Source of the DNA: Triplophysa rosa
Lineage: Eukaryota; Chordata; Actinopteri; Cypriniformes; Nemacheilidae
Direction: 5' to 3'
DNA: 64,000 bases
Assembly: GCF_024868665.1 (NCBI RefSeq)
Contig: NC_079891.1
Coordinates: forward strand, 20,770,621-20,834,620
Shown: positions 25,501 to 40,500 of the stretch, one piece after another
Layout of the letters: the number at the start of each line of letters is the position of its first letter
How positions within the stretch are numbered: position 1 is the first letter of the stretch
Position numbers and translations under genes: made by a program
Notes under the pieces: generated by a model
Database searches by the model: none
Told to the model about the DNA's origin: nothing
What the model saw: the letters and a program-made list of their open reading frames with translations, nothing else

Positions 25501-28500
25501 ATCAACCCGGTAAGGAAGCATAAGTGATTGTGAACTATTTTCACTTGTTTTGGTGCAAATAAAAGTGACAACAGATACTCTGGAGAGGCAACAGCAAGGG
25601 TGGTCTGGGAGGACCATTCTCAGAGGGTCGTACAGACCCCCACGTGATATGAAGTATTGGGATGAAATTCTCAAATGTATTGTCAGAGCTTATCTTGTCA
25701 AATCTTATCTTGTCAGATCTACTGTCAGCCCTCCTGGTGCATGATAATGCCCGACCTCATGTGGCCAGAGTCTGTAGGCAGTTTCTGAATGATGAAGGCT
25801 TTGATGACATTGACTGGCCTTCAAGTTCCCCAGACGTAAATTCAATTGAGAACCTCTGGGATCTCATGTATCCAAAGCCGTCAAGTAGCACCAAAGCCTG
25901 TCCAGGAGCTCACTTATGCTCTGATCCAGGTCTGAGAGGAGATCCCTCATGACACCATGTGCCATCTCATCAGGAGTATGTCCAGACATTGTTTGGAGTT
26001 CATTTAGGCATGTGGGGCCATGCACATTAATGACATTATGAGTTACTGTGAAGAAATTCAAACGTTGAAAACGTTCAAAAGTTGAATCGGCCAGTATTTC
26101 CATTTTTACAGTCATTTTACTGTAATTCCTGCCCTGAATGAGTTTATGTTTTTGTCTTTATTGACCATTGTCACATTATTTTGTTCTCACTTCATTATGC
26201 AAAGTATATAAGTGAAGAGTTTTAACCTGGATATTTCGTTAATTGAGATCTAATACAGTGTGATTTAGGTGTTCCCTTAATTTTTTTGACCAGTGTACAT
26301 TTTCATTCTGGTTGCTTATTAGACTTTTATATACATTTTCATTCTGGTTGCTTATTAGACTTTTATATACATTTTCATTCTGGTTGCTTATTAGACTTTT
26401 ATATAAGATTATTTCACAATAAGAAAATGTCACACGATTTGTCAGTGCTTCACTTCTGAATTTAAGATTTTCAGTTGGCTCGATTAAAATCCTGTAAATT
26501 TAGGGAATAGTTTTGCCAATTGAAAATTTAGATGCAACAAGTCACTAGACAATTGAGTTGAGGTCTGATTTTTTACAGCATCAATTTTTAGTTTTTAGGA
26601 ATACCCTCCTTCGTGCAACTATTACATCTCATTACTTGTACAACCACAATAGCAGCATGACTGGCAACTGAACTGACTCATTCTCTATTGAAATGAAATT
26701 GTGCATAAATTCTGTTCAGACATTGTTCTTTGTTTAGCTTTGTATCAGTGGTGCTAAATTAATGAACTAAGAGATGTGATTCCTTCACATTTTTGGACAC
26801 TGTTATTGCTGTTTTAAATATTGTCGCCGTCCTTCTGAAACCTCAGATGTCCATGGTCACTGTTTTCAGAAAATGGACAAAAAAACACTGTACTTTTAAA
26901 AATGTTTAAACACTTTGTTGTCAAAGTTGACAAGCGCTTTTCAATACTTGTTATAGGTTAGATATTTGCAAAACCAAGTGACAAACATAAATTGTGACTA
27001 ATAATGATTTATGGCAAAAAGAAAATCACAAATTATGGAGATACAAGGTTTCAGGATGACAGCAGCAATATGCTGTCCTTTTATTAATCCAGTTCAAAAA
27101 GTGAACTAAGAAAGATTTATAGTTCAGCAAAGGGAACAGACAATAGGGCTTTTTTCTCTTTTAAATGAAATTGGCACTTCAATCCATTCCCTGTCCTACA
27201 CTCACACATTCACTGTTTCAACTGTAAAGTGGCAGGAATGTTAACAAGCGTAGATTTTTGAACTTGCACAAAGGCTGACATTTAACATGATGCTTTAACA
27301 TTTAGCTCATCCCACAGAACGTGTTCCACATTCTAATACAAAATGCCCTTACTGATTTCTACCTGGTTCATGTACAGTATTTTAGCAGAGCTCTCCCTAC
27401 ATGGGCATGTGGCTTACCTTGTGAATGAAGCACACTGTGGACTTTCAAAGGAAATCTTTCACAAACTTTTTGCATGTACCCAATGTTCACATGGAAAAGT
27501 TATAACGAGTGTACCATAAGTCACTTTGTATAATAAGGTTGGCTAGGTTGACTTGTTCATTTACGTACATTTAAGAATATGACTACTTTAATGCAGCTAA
27601 TTTATACATCCATTCATGCATGCTGTGCTCATGCAGTCTATTTTATCGCTGTTCTGTGCCTCATTTCTCATTTAAACCTAAACACACTCACATACACAAA
27701 CGGTTAGCCACTAAAAACTCCGGAGACAGAAGAGGGAGGGGAAAATTGGGGATGGAGCCCAGAATCTGTAAAAAATCTGAAAGAGTCTCACCAAGAGGAC
27801 CGTCTGTACACGAACCCCTTTAGAGCTCTTTGACTTGACAATCATGCTGTAAAGGATCTTAAAATCTTGAAGTAAATGAATAAGAACATGGACAGGAGGA
27901 TGAGAAGAAAAGAATAAAGTCTAAAGCTCATGTAACAAGTGGACTGTTTTGTTACTTGCATTAAGAAGGTTCTTCTCTGTGTCATTGAGTATTTTTAAGA
28001 TAGCTAGATTCATAATTATAAAGATTTATTTTGTTGCAACATAAGCATTAAGTTGCTTCTATCATTTACAGAAATGCTGTCCTGCAATTTCTTAAATGAA
28101 ATTCCTTGTTGCCTTTTGGGACATTTGGTTGACTGAGCAAGTCTGCTGTTTGGATTATTGGAGCCCATGTTACTGCTGTAGGATCCACGCACATGCACAC
28201 GCACAATGTGGTTCTCCAGCAGAGACTGGAAGTCCACCACATGAAGAGTGTAATCCATCTCGACTCAAGCGCACACACACACACCTGGATGTGATCCTAA
28301 GTTCCACTCTGGCTGGTAGTGACATTGTGTTTCTGAGGAATACGGTTATTATGGGGCTTGAGAGTTAGTGAGTTTGAGGTTGTGTTGTGTTGCATTGAGG
28401 TTGTGTTGCATTGGGTCGGTGCTGCGTTGAGCTCGTGTTGCGTTTAGCCGCTGCTCGGGATGGGCGATATTGCCCTAAAACTCTATCACGATATTTTCTG

Positions 28501-31500
28501 GTATTTGTTGCGGTAACGATACAAGTGACGATATAACTATAACACCATCCACTTCTGTTTTTTGCTACAAATTATAGTAGCTGCATGTAGTCTAGAGCCT
28601 CAGAAATACCCCAAATCAAACAAGCTCCTAAAATATACCTACAGTATTTATGTAAATCTAAAATATAATGGTGACATTCGACTTCAAAAGGTTGTAGTAA
28701 ATAAAGAATTAAATTAACTAAAACTCCATAGACACATCATGTCATACCTAAACTGTAGCCTATTGTTGGGTGGAAACGATCGCATCACACTGTCAATCAC
28801 TCTCTCGTGAACTGTGTGAACCTTCTCTTCTCACAGAAACATATACTGTATCTGTCTATGACTCGCGCTACAGAAAGAGAACAGAAAAATGCGGATGAAA
28901 GACATTTTATTAAATAATCTACGCTGTCATACGCTCATAAACGTATTTTCAACAACGTAATACAAACTCGCATTTGTTCTGGATGTAAACAGGCAGCAGT
29001 GCGGTGCGCGCTGTGTCGCTGAAAGCACATGTGAGCGCGAGCTGCGCATGGGGTGCTCCGTTCATGCATCCTGTATATAACAGGCAAGAAATCATATTAA
29101 ACAATTTGTGCTATACATCTAACGAATGTTTAAATAAACACTTTTAGCCAAACTAAATGTTGTGGTTTTTTAATGTATTATGACTATCAACAAATACTTA
29201 ACAAACAAATTAAATAAAACGAAAGTGAAACTAAACTCGGATGCATCTACAGTGCCATCCTTCACGAGAGTTATAGAGCTCCTCTTTTAGTGCACTCTGA
29301 AAACTCTTTCTCAGCTTCAACATCAACATGTTAAATGGGAAACTCTGACAGACATAGCCAATTGAATTAGTCTTCATACATTTGAGCGCATGCTTTTTGT
29401 TACTGTACTGTATGTTGTGGCCAGTTGTTTGCTATTCATTCAAAATTATTTTTAAAATCTAAATAAATGCTTATTGCATGTCTTTCTCTTTGGGCAACGG
29501 TTTTACTGTTTTTTTTCTGTCATTCTTTCTTGTGGGAAGTTTGTCTGAAATGAGATGTGTTTTAATAAAGCATTGTTTACATAGTAAGATATGTTAACAT
29601 TTTCCACAGTTGTCTTTATTATTGTTTCTGAGGAGCTGAGGGGAGGTGTGTCTTTCGGCATCCCAGGACCTCACAGGGTTTTATTAGAACGTATGGTTAA
29701 TGATTACTAAACCTTGGCTGACCTTTTTAAAAAAACCTCTGTCGTGGTCTCCCGTGTCTAAAGTCAGTCCTGACTCTGCCTGCAACAAAAAAAAGTGGGA
29801 GTAGCGAGCGTTGAGACCGAACCCACCTTTTCACACACTCGCACACACACAAACACACTCAGACACATCGGTGCTATCTCCTGAAGGCTTATCTGTGGAA
29901 TCTGGGTTTTTGGAAAGGTGTCTTCCAACTCCTGTGTTCTTTAACTCCACGGTTACAATAACATTATGCGTTTCTCAGAACGGAACTGTTGAGGAAAATA
30001 AAAACATGGATTCTGACTCAGACTCTCCGTTTAACTACTCGTGGCCATCCTTTCCAAAGATGAGAATCAGGAGACGGACACCAAAAGCAGGTAATGAGAG
30101 AATATGGGAGAGAAAACCAACTTTAACCATTGACGCATGAAACAAAAAGAAAAGCAGATTACATGTTTCAGGTCGAATGTTTTTGTCTCATTGACTGGAT
30201 TGGTTTTGGTTCAGATGCTGGCTTGTACAGTATTAAACAGTGTTATAGAATAATAGCTTGTAAGAGTTTGTTGTGTTGGCCTGTAGATCATTAGAAGCTT
30301 CATTCAGCAATGAGTTACAGCTTTGAAAGCTGAAAATAATTAAAAATGTGAGTTTCCAGCAGTTTGTTCCACAGTTGTTTTTTATATGGTAATAGAGAAT
30401 TACAATGATCATTTCAAAAATGCTGTTCTAAACATTTTTCATATTAATTATGTGCATTGATTCATAACCATGATTAGATGTTTGTAATGTTTCTTCATTT
30501 GTAAATCACCTCTTGAATGAATACATTTATTGTAAACGTTATGTGATACCATGCTACCATGACCACAGGTCTCTTCTCATAGAAACTAGGTGAACTTTCA
30601 AATGGCTCATAATCTTATGTCAGTTTTAAGCAGAACTGCATCATCCACACTTTATTTGTGGTGCTGGCATTAAAAATGCAGTAGCAAATCTGCTTTTGTG
30701 GTGCTTGGATTTCAGTACCTGAGCTGTGTTTGTGTTTAATGCAGATGTGATTTCCAAAGTGATCCGAGGGAGTTAAGCCTGTGTGTGTGTGGAGAGGAAT
30801 GAGTGAGTTGACGTCAGGTTTCAATTTTTCCGTTGTTGTTGGAAGGCTTTCACACGCATCCTTTATGACAGCGTATGGGGTGCCCCTCCGAGTTATCGGA
30901 ATCTCGGCTTCATTTAAATGTACGCTCATCCTTTGCCAAGACACATGCAACTCATTATGTGCCAACGTTTACAGACCTTTCCCTTGAAATTGAATCTTGC
31001 CTTGTTTGCGTTTATTTTGACGTAGTGTGAAGTGTAAGAAAGATCTTGTTGTTTAAATGGAGTGGTGTTTTCTTCTTGCAAATAAAAGTTAGTAAGAATA
31101 TGACAAAAGTTGTATTTCCAATGCACCACGTTGGCAGCATTGGCAACACTTCTAAGTGTGTGTGTGTCCGGAGCCAACATTTTACTGCTGTCTCAGAGTA
31201 TAGGAGACTTAATAGATTTCTCTGATTGAAGTGACAGCTTTGTGACAGTGGTTTCTCTTAAAATGTCTTGAAACAAATAAAAATGTTCAAATGAGGCAAT
31301 TATTGACAGTAAAAGTATAGCGCTACATAATATTACTATTGTTAAAAATGTTTTATATTGAATTGTGAAGGTTTACAGGGTTTGGTATCTTGGTAAACAA
31401 AGCACACTGTGTGACATTAAGATCTAAAACTTCAAAGGAGACACTTGTGAGGTCACTGGGGAAAAACTTGCTCTCAATTTAATTTTCATTGCTGTCTAGG

Positions 31501-34500
31501 AATGCATATTGAATGTAGGCCTGTTTTGAATGCGTTTGGCCCTGCAACACTTTGCATGTATATGTAGGAAATTCCCATTTAACAGACAGGATTTCCTTAA
31601 CAATGTTGAGCCAGAGAACATCAGGCTTCATACTGTATAGAGGGACTGTGTCTCTGTGTGTATTTTGGAATCAGAGACCAGTGTTGTAGTCGAGACAGCT
31701 CATTCGAGTTCGAGTCAAGACCGAGTCCAGAGTAGGTCGAGTTCGAGTCAAGACCGAGTCCAGAGAGGGTCGAGTCCGAGTCAAGTCCGAGTCCTAGGAC
31801 AAGAGATCTGAGACGAGACCTATAGAAATCTTCAAGAATATGTTAAATGTTTGGTGGAAACAATAAAACTGGCACCGAGCTCATAGAGTGCTCAGTGCAT
31901 TAAATATACCATGGCATGTACACTGTGTTTTATTTACTTAGACTGATATTAGTTTAAAAATATTATTAGCTGAGGGTAAAAAAGGCCACATAGTAAGTGT
32001 TGTAAAGGTAATTTTATTACAATTATGACTTCCCCCTGACCAAAGATATGTCCAAAAGACGTCTTTTCTGCATCTTTCGATGTTGAAAAAGACGTCCCTT
32101 TATTGGCCCATTATTACGTTTTCTGAACGTCTGATATTGACGTACAGGGGACCTTGGTACAATGTAAAAACTGGTTAAAATCTGGAGTTTATCAGACTAC
32201 TTTCAGTTTTCACATGGAAATAAATGAAATGAGACTCTGTGAAATGAGTTTTGTACCCACAATAATAACCATTATTGTGATCAGTGTTTGCTTTAGTTGG
32301 GCTCTTGATCCTTGACTTTTGTTAAATTAATTCATTCAGGTCATGTAGTAGTGTTATAAAAACACTTGTGCACTGTGAAAGACAGACATGCTTTTACAAA
32401 AGTTGGGGTTGTTCTCATGGAAATTGTCAGGCTGTAATAAAATGTATTAGTTTTAAACATTATTGATCAATTGATGACTGGTCTGAGTGCTCTGGCTAGT
32501 CAATGCACAAGTATTGAGAGAAAATAAACAAACATATTTCACTGACATCAACCCTCATCATACAACCCTCAACAATGATGACAATCGTCAAAATAATTCA
32601 GATAAACAGATCACCCAGCATGCATTGCAGCATGAAGCTTTCTTTTGTTGATTGTCACCATTGTTGAGTTTCATATGCAGATTCTTGATGTCGTTGTGTG
32701 TTAAAGTGGTTTAACAGATTGTGAATATGTTAATTCCTAAAAAATCACAGTATATCAAACTACAGATCCTCAGAGCTGACACATTAATAAAACAAACCCA
32801 ATTATTAACAGTGATCTAAACAATTTCAAAATGCATGCATTACCATTCAGAAGTAGTCATCTCTTTGCCACAACTAATTTATTTTAACACACAGTTATGG
32901 CTGAAGGAAACCTAATTTAACATTAAAATAGAAGAGCCAAGAGCTCAACTAAAGCTAAAAAAGATCACAATAATGGTGATTTTTGCAGGTACAAAAGTGA
33001 TACTGATTCAATGCAATGAACATTGACAAATCATCAATTTTTAACCTTGATTCAATGGTTGCTTGCTATCTTACTGCACTCAAATCATTCAGCTCAGTTT
33101 ATTTCAAAGAGTCTCACTTAATTTATTTCCATGTGTAAACTCAAAATTTCAACCAGTTTTTACTTTGTACAGACTGGACATCAATATTAGACAATCAGGA
33201 GACGCCATGAAAAGCTATAGAAACAACTTTCATTTTTGGCCCATAAAGGGATGTCTTTTCCATGTGTTTAATATTTTTGCTGGGACTCGTGTGGACTCGG
33301 GCATAAGTCCAATTCCGAACATGTTCGAGTACGAGTCGAGACCGAGTCAAAATGCACACAAGTCCATGACAAGACCAAGACCATTAAAATAGGGTCTCGA
33401 GACCGAGTTCAAGACCGAGTCCGAGTCTCGAGACTTCAACACTGTCAGAGACACTGTTTAATGTAGATTCAATGTAACACAGTTCTTACATCCACAATGT
33501 ATCACTGATGCTGATGTCATCCCTTCTAACTATATCCAGTACATTAACTAAACACATTAATCACACTTATTTACAGGGGTTCAGTAAACAATATCAAGTC
33601 AATTACATATTTCACAATGGCCCAGTTTCTATTATCAGACTAAAATGCAAGTTTGAGTTATTTTAACTTAAATCAGCTTGCACTGACATATCTTTAAATA
33701 AACATTGTTTTGTCTCAAGTATGTTTATAAAAGCTGCTTAATTGTCCTAATTTAACTAAGGCCGGTCAACGCAGCAAATAAGGTTCCACTTTACTTGATG
33801 CATTAGCTAACAAAGAGCAAAATACTGTTGACAAATAAAACCTTACTGTATTGGTTTATTCAAATTTATGTTTAAAATGTTGGTTTATGTCAGAAATACA
33901 GCATTAAAATTCTGTCATTGTTTACAGACCTCTATTCTGGTGTTTTTACCATGACACAAATGACGGTTCAAAGTGGCAAGGTACTTTCAAGCTGTCAACA
34001 CAAAAAAGCACTTTAAAGTATCATAAAAGTCAATGGGGTTGTGTGCTATATTCTACATCTTTAGAAGCCAGTAGCTTCGTTGTACAAATTTCCCCAGGTC
34101 ATGCTTAGTCGATGTTTGCCTCCATACTGCATGTTTATGAAATGTGAATACATCATTAAAGCTTTATGTACTGTATTTTGCATCTTCCAAAACAAGTGTT
34201 TTGCTGAAAATGTGTCATATGCAGCGTTTACAGTATCATACATCCTTTTTGGAACCTGACAACATTTGGTCAAAACAAGCTGTTGTTATACATCAAGAGC
34301 TACACTGTAAAAACGACTAGTAGGATTTCCTAAAAAGTTTTTGCAGTTTTTTAAAATAAAATTTACTACAAATAACACAAAAAATAAAGTTTACTTTAAA
34401 AAAACTGTGCAAAACTTTAAAAATTAAAGGGATAGTTCATCCAAAAATGAAAATTTTCTCATCATTTACTCACCCCCAGGTTGTTCCAAACATGTATACA

Positions 34501-37500
34501 TTTCTTTGTTCTGCTGGACTCTAGGGAAGATATTTGTAAGAATGTCAGTAACCAAACAGATCACAGCCCCCATTTACTGCCATAGTAGAGAAAATAAATA
34601 CTGCGGTACACTGAAAAAAATAACTTGTAGAATTTACTTAACAAAATCCTGTGCACAAACATTTTTAAGTAAAATTTGCTGCTATAATTCAAGTACAACT
34701 TACTAACCAGTATAAATTAAATTCTACTTATTAAATACATTTAGTTTTTGTTAAAATGTCAAGTAAATGTTACTTAAAGTAAACAAAAAAAATTACGCTG
34801 AACAAAAACATGTCTAACTCAAACTTCACGGATCACTTACTTTCATATTGAAATGTACTATTTTTTACAACATAAATGGTCAAGTAAGAAGAGACTTGTG
34901 GTCTCTGTACTGGCATTAGCTCAATAAATGAAATAACACACTTCATGACTAATATCGTGCCTCCCTCAGCCCAGGCACAATCGCCGCTCTTCTGAACAAC
35001 GGTAACAACTTAAAAAACCCAAACTTAAAAATAATACCAAACTCTCCTAAATCTCAAAGATAAATCAACACAAAACACGAACAAGTCTTTCTTTTTACTG
35101 AAAAACACTTACAATGACAGATAATCTGGAAATTTGATCTCCTATTGCAGTCAAATACAAAGCATGCTGGGAACTAAAGATCAACTGCCAGTTATATCAT
35201 CAAAAATGATTTATGTAGTCTAAACACATAATAAATAGGTATACTTAATTTGACCAATTTAAATGGATTTAACGTAATAAAATTGAGTTGGATTTACTTA
35301 ATAATTTCTTCAATTAAAATTACTCAAACAAAATAATTAAAATCTTCACAACCAATATTAGTCGATTTTATTCCCAAAATATTTTAACTCCATTTTTTTG
35401 TTAAAAACAGGAACATAATTATATTAAGTATATTTTAATTATTTCTTTTCATGAAATCTACTAAGGCACATAATCATTTTTTTTTCATTGTAGTCAATGG
35501 GGGATGAGATCTGTTTGCATACTGACTGTGTTTATTCAAAATAAATTCATACAGGTTTGGAACAACCTGATGGTGAGTAAATGATGACAGAATGCTCATT
35601 TTTGGGTGAATTATCCCTTTAAGTACATCCTACTAGTTGTTTTTAAAGTGTACATACAGTACTAATGATTCCTCAATTTCTAGTTTGTGTACCTCAAAAA
35701 TAACCTAGCATAAAGCATGCAGTTTTGGAACAATTTTAGGTCCTTAAGTCCATTATGACAGAATGTTAATTTCTGGGTTAAGCATTCTCGTAACTTTGCG
35801 AAAGGAAGGCAAAAGCATTTAAAAACTAAATTTAATGGCCGTAAAGAGACCATGCTGTAGTGGTGTTTTCTTTTTAACTGCTTTCCTCTGCCTTCTTGGC
35901 ATTCAAAGATGGCCCAAACACACGCATACAGGCGATCAGTCTTTCCAGAGAACAGAAAAACAAAGCAGGCAACCACATATAGGGTGACAGCTGTTCTTTA
36001 CATCGTACTAAAATTCAGAGGTTCTATTTTTATTTTAGTTGTTCGTTAATGACACGCTGTGATTCAAACAAAACTATGTTGTAAAAAATCTTCATTTTAG
36101 TAGTTTAGTGCTTATTGACACTCACACACACACAATGACTTGATAGTGTGTGTTTTTTTTTTTTTACAGAGATGTGTTCCTCTCCTGGCTCCTGCACTCC
36201 GTTTCAACTTCATTCCTCAGACGCTGCCTCCGTCAGACTCGCAGCAATGCTTAGAAGCTCCACTAAGGTCAGACACAACGTCGCTCATGCAGATCATCTC
36301 TGTATTTCAGATCTACAGTCACCCTTTTTCATCAAAATCCCTACTCCTCCCTTTCATCTCTTTTCATTTAGTGTATTTATTGTGTGATTGATTTTCTCAG
36401 GGATTGTCTGTTTGGTCTGGGCTCTTGCACATTATATCCTAAACCTCAAGCCACAACGCTTGCTGAACGTTTGTCAAAACAAAGCTCTTAAGTTTGACAT
36501 TATTGAAGATGTGCTACTATGATGCTGCCAACAGAATTTCGTAAATTTAGACGTAGTAACCTAAAAACGATTTGTGTCATCAATATATATTACATCAATA
36601 AGCGGACAACGCATGTTTGGTTATCTTTTAATGTAGGATGATGACTTCAATCTGAAGTACTCTGTTCCTGGAGTCACAGAGGACAGCTCTGGGACAGATA
36701 GTGGGATGTGGCAAATGTCAGGGGTCCTGCCACCAGGGGCAACAGATACGCCTCCACTTATTAAAGATGAAGAAGGGCGAAAGGGAAGGTCTCCTGCCTC
36801 TCGTGCCTTCTCCCCAACGTCTCCAGCTGGATTGATGCTGGATAGACTCATGCGGACCACCCGACCCGCTGAACTGTCCTGTAACACTTCAAACTCGCCT
36901 ACAGAGTCATGTGACCTGAGGTAAGCCTGCCAATGTTGATGTGCATGTAATGCTGTTTTGGTCAATTTACTTGACATTTACTTCTGCATGATTATGATGC
37001 AAATGTCCCTCACAGTTTATCTTTATGTACTCACCCTTATGATCCAAACCCATATGCTGTTATTATTTCTGTGAAGATAAAATGAGATCTCGATGTTTGG
37101 ATGTTCTACCATTTTGTTGGAGATGTAAAAAACAGAACATTCTGTAAACATTCTGCTTGTAAAACTGGACACGCAAACGATAAACAATGGGTAAAATGAC
37201 GAGTTACCTGGGACCTATTTGCTGCATGCAGATGCCCCATAACGCGAGACACTTTACTGTTCTCTTCTTCCCGGTTGTAATGCATAAACAGAAAGGAATT
37301 TTGGGTTAGTTTAAAAACGCCTCCAAAGTTTGCCCAAAGTTTTGCTGTGAGATATGTGGGGTATGTGGAGGGGGCTGTGTCCCACCAAAAAGAATTGATT
37401 ATTTCCAGTGCTTAAGTGATGGCCGTCTTACTCGCAGTGGTTGTTGAGAATTTTTAGAAGTCCAATCCTCTTTCTAAGCCCGAGTTTGGTGGCCTTGGAA

Positions 37501-40500
37501 ATGGACAGTGAAGAGGATGACGATGACGACATGTTAATGAAGAAGCCTCTTCCCCAGCCAGCCCTCGAGCTCAAAAACAACGGAGACGAACGTATGAAAT
37601 ACAACCCCACCCCTGATCTTACCTGCACTCGTTCTCACTCCGCCTCCTCTGCATCTAACCCCGCCCCTGCAAAGGTACCACACCCACATTGAAATAAAAC
37701 AGAACCTGCAGTTGTACACAGAGTTTACAACCTTACTTTATAAACTTTACTACAGTAAAACGGGCTATACATAGATACAGATGACTGTACTCAAGAACGT
37801 TTTTATTGCCATCATAACCACCATAATTCATTTCTGAGCATTTTGACGTAAAATTGTTCATTTTTTCTCTTCTCAGGACGTTGAGCAAGGTATCCGTCTT
37901 CGTTCATATTCCTACACCTCTCCCAAAATCAGCCTGCTGCCTCCACGATTCAGTAGGGATGCCCAGCCTCCACCCACCGACCTCAACCAGGGTCAGATCC
38001 TCTAACCTTATACATCAATGAATGTATTTTACCAGATAGTCGAATACCATAAAGAAACTGTCACATGATTTTTCTGGAAGTATCTTCTTTGTCTTCTCGT
38101 TACTGTTTAGATCAGTGGTTCTTAAACTGTTTCGTTGTAAGGCCCCCTTTGTGTAGGGTGTATTGTATCGTTTTGTGGTCCCCCAAAGAAAGATCTTGAA
38201 CATAATGTAGAACTTTAAATAAACCAAAAACCTATTTAATTATACAATGCTGGAACATCAATTCTTTTGGTTGGTGGTCTTATTTTGCTGGCGTTTGATT
38301 GCACAAAATGTGTCATAAATTTCTGTATTTGATAAAATGCCACAAAACTGTCCCCCACCGGATCCATCTTGGGGCCCCCTAGTTTGGGAACCACTGGTGT
38401 AGATGACTAAGCAGAGAGGTCATTACATTTCTTGCATTTACTTTTAAGTATTTTAAGGGATGATATAATAAATTGATTTGCAAACCAATTAACTACTTTG
38501 TCATTGAACGTATTATATCATTTCTGCCATGGTGTTCCTCTAGCTTGCCTTCTCTTCGGATCTGTTGTTTCACCATAGTTATTAATTCTGTCTACATGGC
38601 ACGTTTTTTGACCATCAGATGATTGACATCTATAGATATGTTGTTTCCTAGTAAGAACTAGTTTCTGTGGCAGTTACAGGAAAGAACGATTCTTTTCTCT
38701 GTGGTGCTCAACTCAGTGAAATAGTCGTCTTTGGTCATCATAAGAAGCATGTTTTATAGTCACTAACAAAACTGTAGTCAAAAGACACACAATAGCTTCT
38801 AACAGATATATGAAGAGTGGATGGCTGTCTCTCAAAACCTTTTTACATTCTCTTCCTGGAACAAATTTGTGGATTTAATAGGCATGTTTGGTTATGAGAC
38901 ACAGTCAAAGTGTGCTGCTGTTTCTATATTGAAAGTTTATGAATAAAAGATCAATATACTTTTTGGGTATTATTGCTTCTTACGGTATTACTGATTGTTA
39001 TTCCATTCATCGTCTCAAATGCAGCACACACTCCCCTTTTCTGCTTGTAAAACTATGTACTGTATAGTAGCGCTGGGCTGTAGTGAGTGTCATATCCGCT
39101 GTGTCCTGTAGATGGCGCCCTCTCCAGCAGCAGTGGCAGCAGGTCTCTCCTACAGGCACTGTCTCTGTCTAAATCTCTCTCTCTTCTCAACCCTGTTAGT
39201 AAGTACAGCCACGACAGCTCGCCCGCTCGCTCTGCTGCTCGCCCGCTCGCTCTGCTGCTCGCCCTCCATTTCACGGTGCGCTATTAACATGGCATCGCTG
39301 CCTCTGTGTGTATATGTGAGAGTATGTGTACAGTTGACAAAATGACAAGTGTGTGTGTTTGTATAACGTTGTAACATTGTCATGTTGATGTGTGTGAATG
39401 TATGTACCGTATGTGTGTGCTATGGTTCCTCATCTCCATGGCTTTGCTTTGCTCGCTGGTTGTGGAAGCCTGAAGTTTTCAACATCATTCATAAGATGTT
39501 GTTTGGAAAGTAAAGGTGATGTGATCAGTATGTAGATGAATCATTTATAGATTCAATGAGGCAACTGTACATGTTCTTAAATCCTAGATGTCAGACATGT
39601 TTGTTGAAAAAGCCACCGATAAATGGACTCCACAGGAAGGAATGTAAATGATAAAACCGCAAAGACATTTTAGTGTATATTCTTCCTATCAACATCATTT
39701 TTCTCTTGTCCACAGAACATCGCGCCAGCAGCACATCAGAGCAAGCTCAAGAGAAAAGGTAATGCAGACCTCTAAAAAAACCTGTCATGATTCCTCCATC
39801 AGGCATTAACCAGAGAATAAAACAAATGTTTAGCAGAATTCTCCGCTGTCTGTGATAGCAGGGTTGCCATGCGACAGATTGCTTCCTGTTGACTCCGAAG
39901 GTCATTGCATCTTTTCGAAATGTTAACCTTTTTTAAGGAATGGCTTTAATGGGAGAATTTAGATTGAAAAAAGATCAATAATGTAAATGGACACAAACAG
40001 ATATGTATGTTGATAAATGTATGTTGCTAGTGAACCAGATACGCAATCTGTGAGGAAAGCATTTTTTATCATCATGTTTGCAGTATCTGTAAACTGATGT
40101 CAAGGTGTGCCCCTTTCTTACAGAATTTTTTTTATAGCAAAGCACAATAGCGCCATCCAGGGACAGTTTGTGTTAGGAGACATTCAAATGAAAGTACCGA
40201 ATGACTAGTACTTATCTGGTAAATCATTGCATTATCAGTGCACAGATCATTGGCAGGGGCGGATGGGATGCAATTCTGTTGGGGGGGGTTGCGGGGAGTG
40301 TTAGATGGCATCTGTCCTCCACCAAATCTGTCGACGGGGGAGGGGGCGGGGGGGTGGCTGTTGTATGTAACGTGTGCATTGCGTTACATGCATACGTGTC
40401 CGAATCGCTAATGCATTCGCGTTGCATACATTCGCATTTATAAGCTCCGCCAGTAATACGTCTGCCGGTCGGACCCTGGTCGCGGTATAATGTCCTAATG

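Larger units (their letters stand above)
34303..35650. mobile_element. outer TIR element of a triple nest, TA target
   Basis: cactgtaaaaacgactagta at the left and tactagttgtttttaaagtg at the right are inverted copies flanked by TA, as for Tc1/mariner-type targets. Its own sequence is only about 150 bp; the rest is inserted elements. Confidence 0.78.

Noticed and set aside
26296..26403. CRISPR-like direct repeats
   Set aside because: The 36-bp units are head to tail without spacers, in a vertebrate intron.
29979..30090. Shorter exon 8 starting at the tttctcag acceptor
   Set aside because: Enters in phase 0, whereas exon 7 leaves in phase 1. The upstream acceptor keeps the frame.
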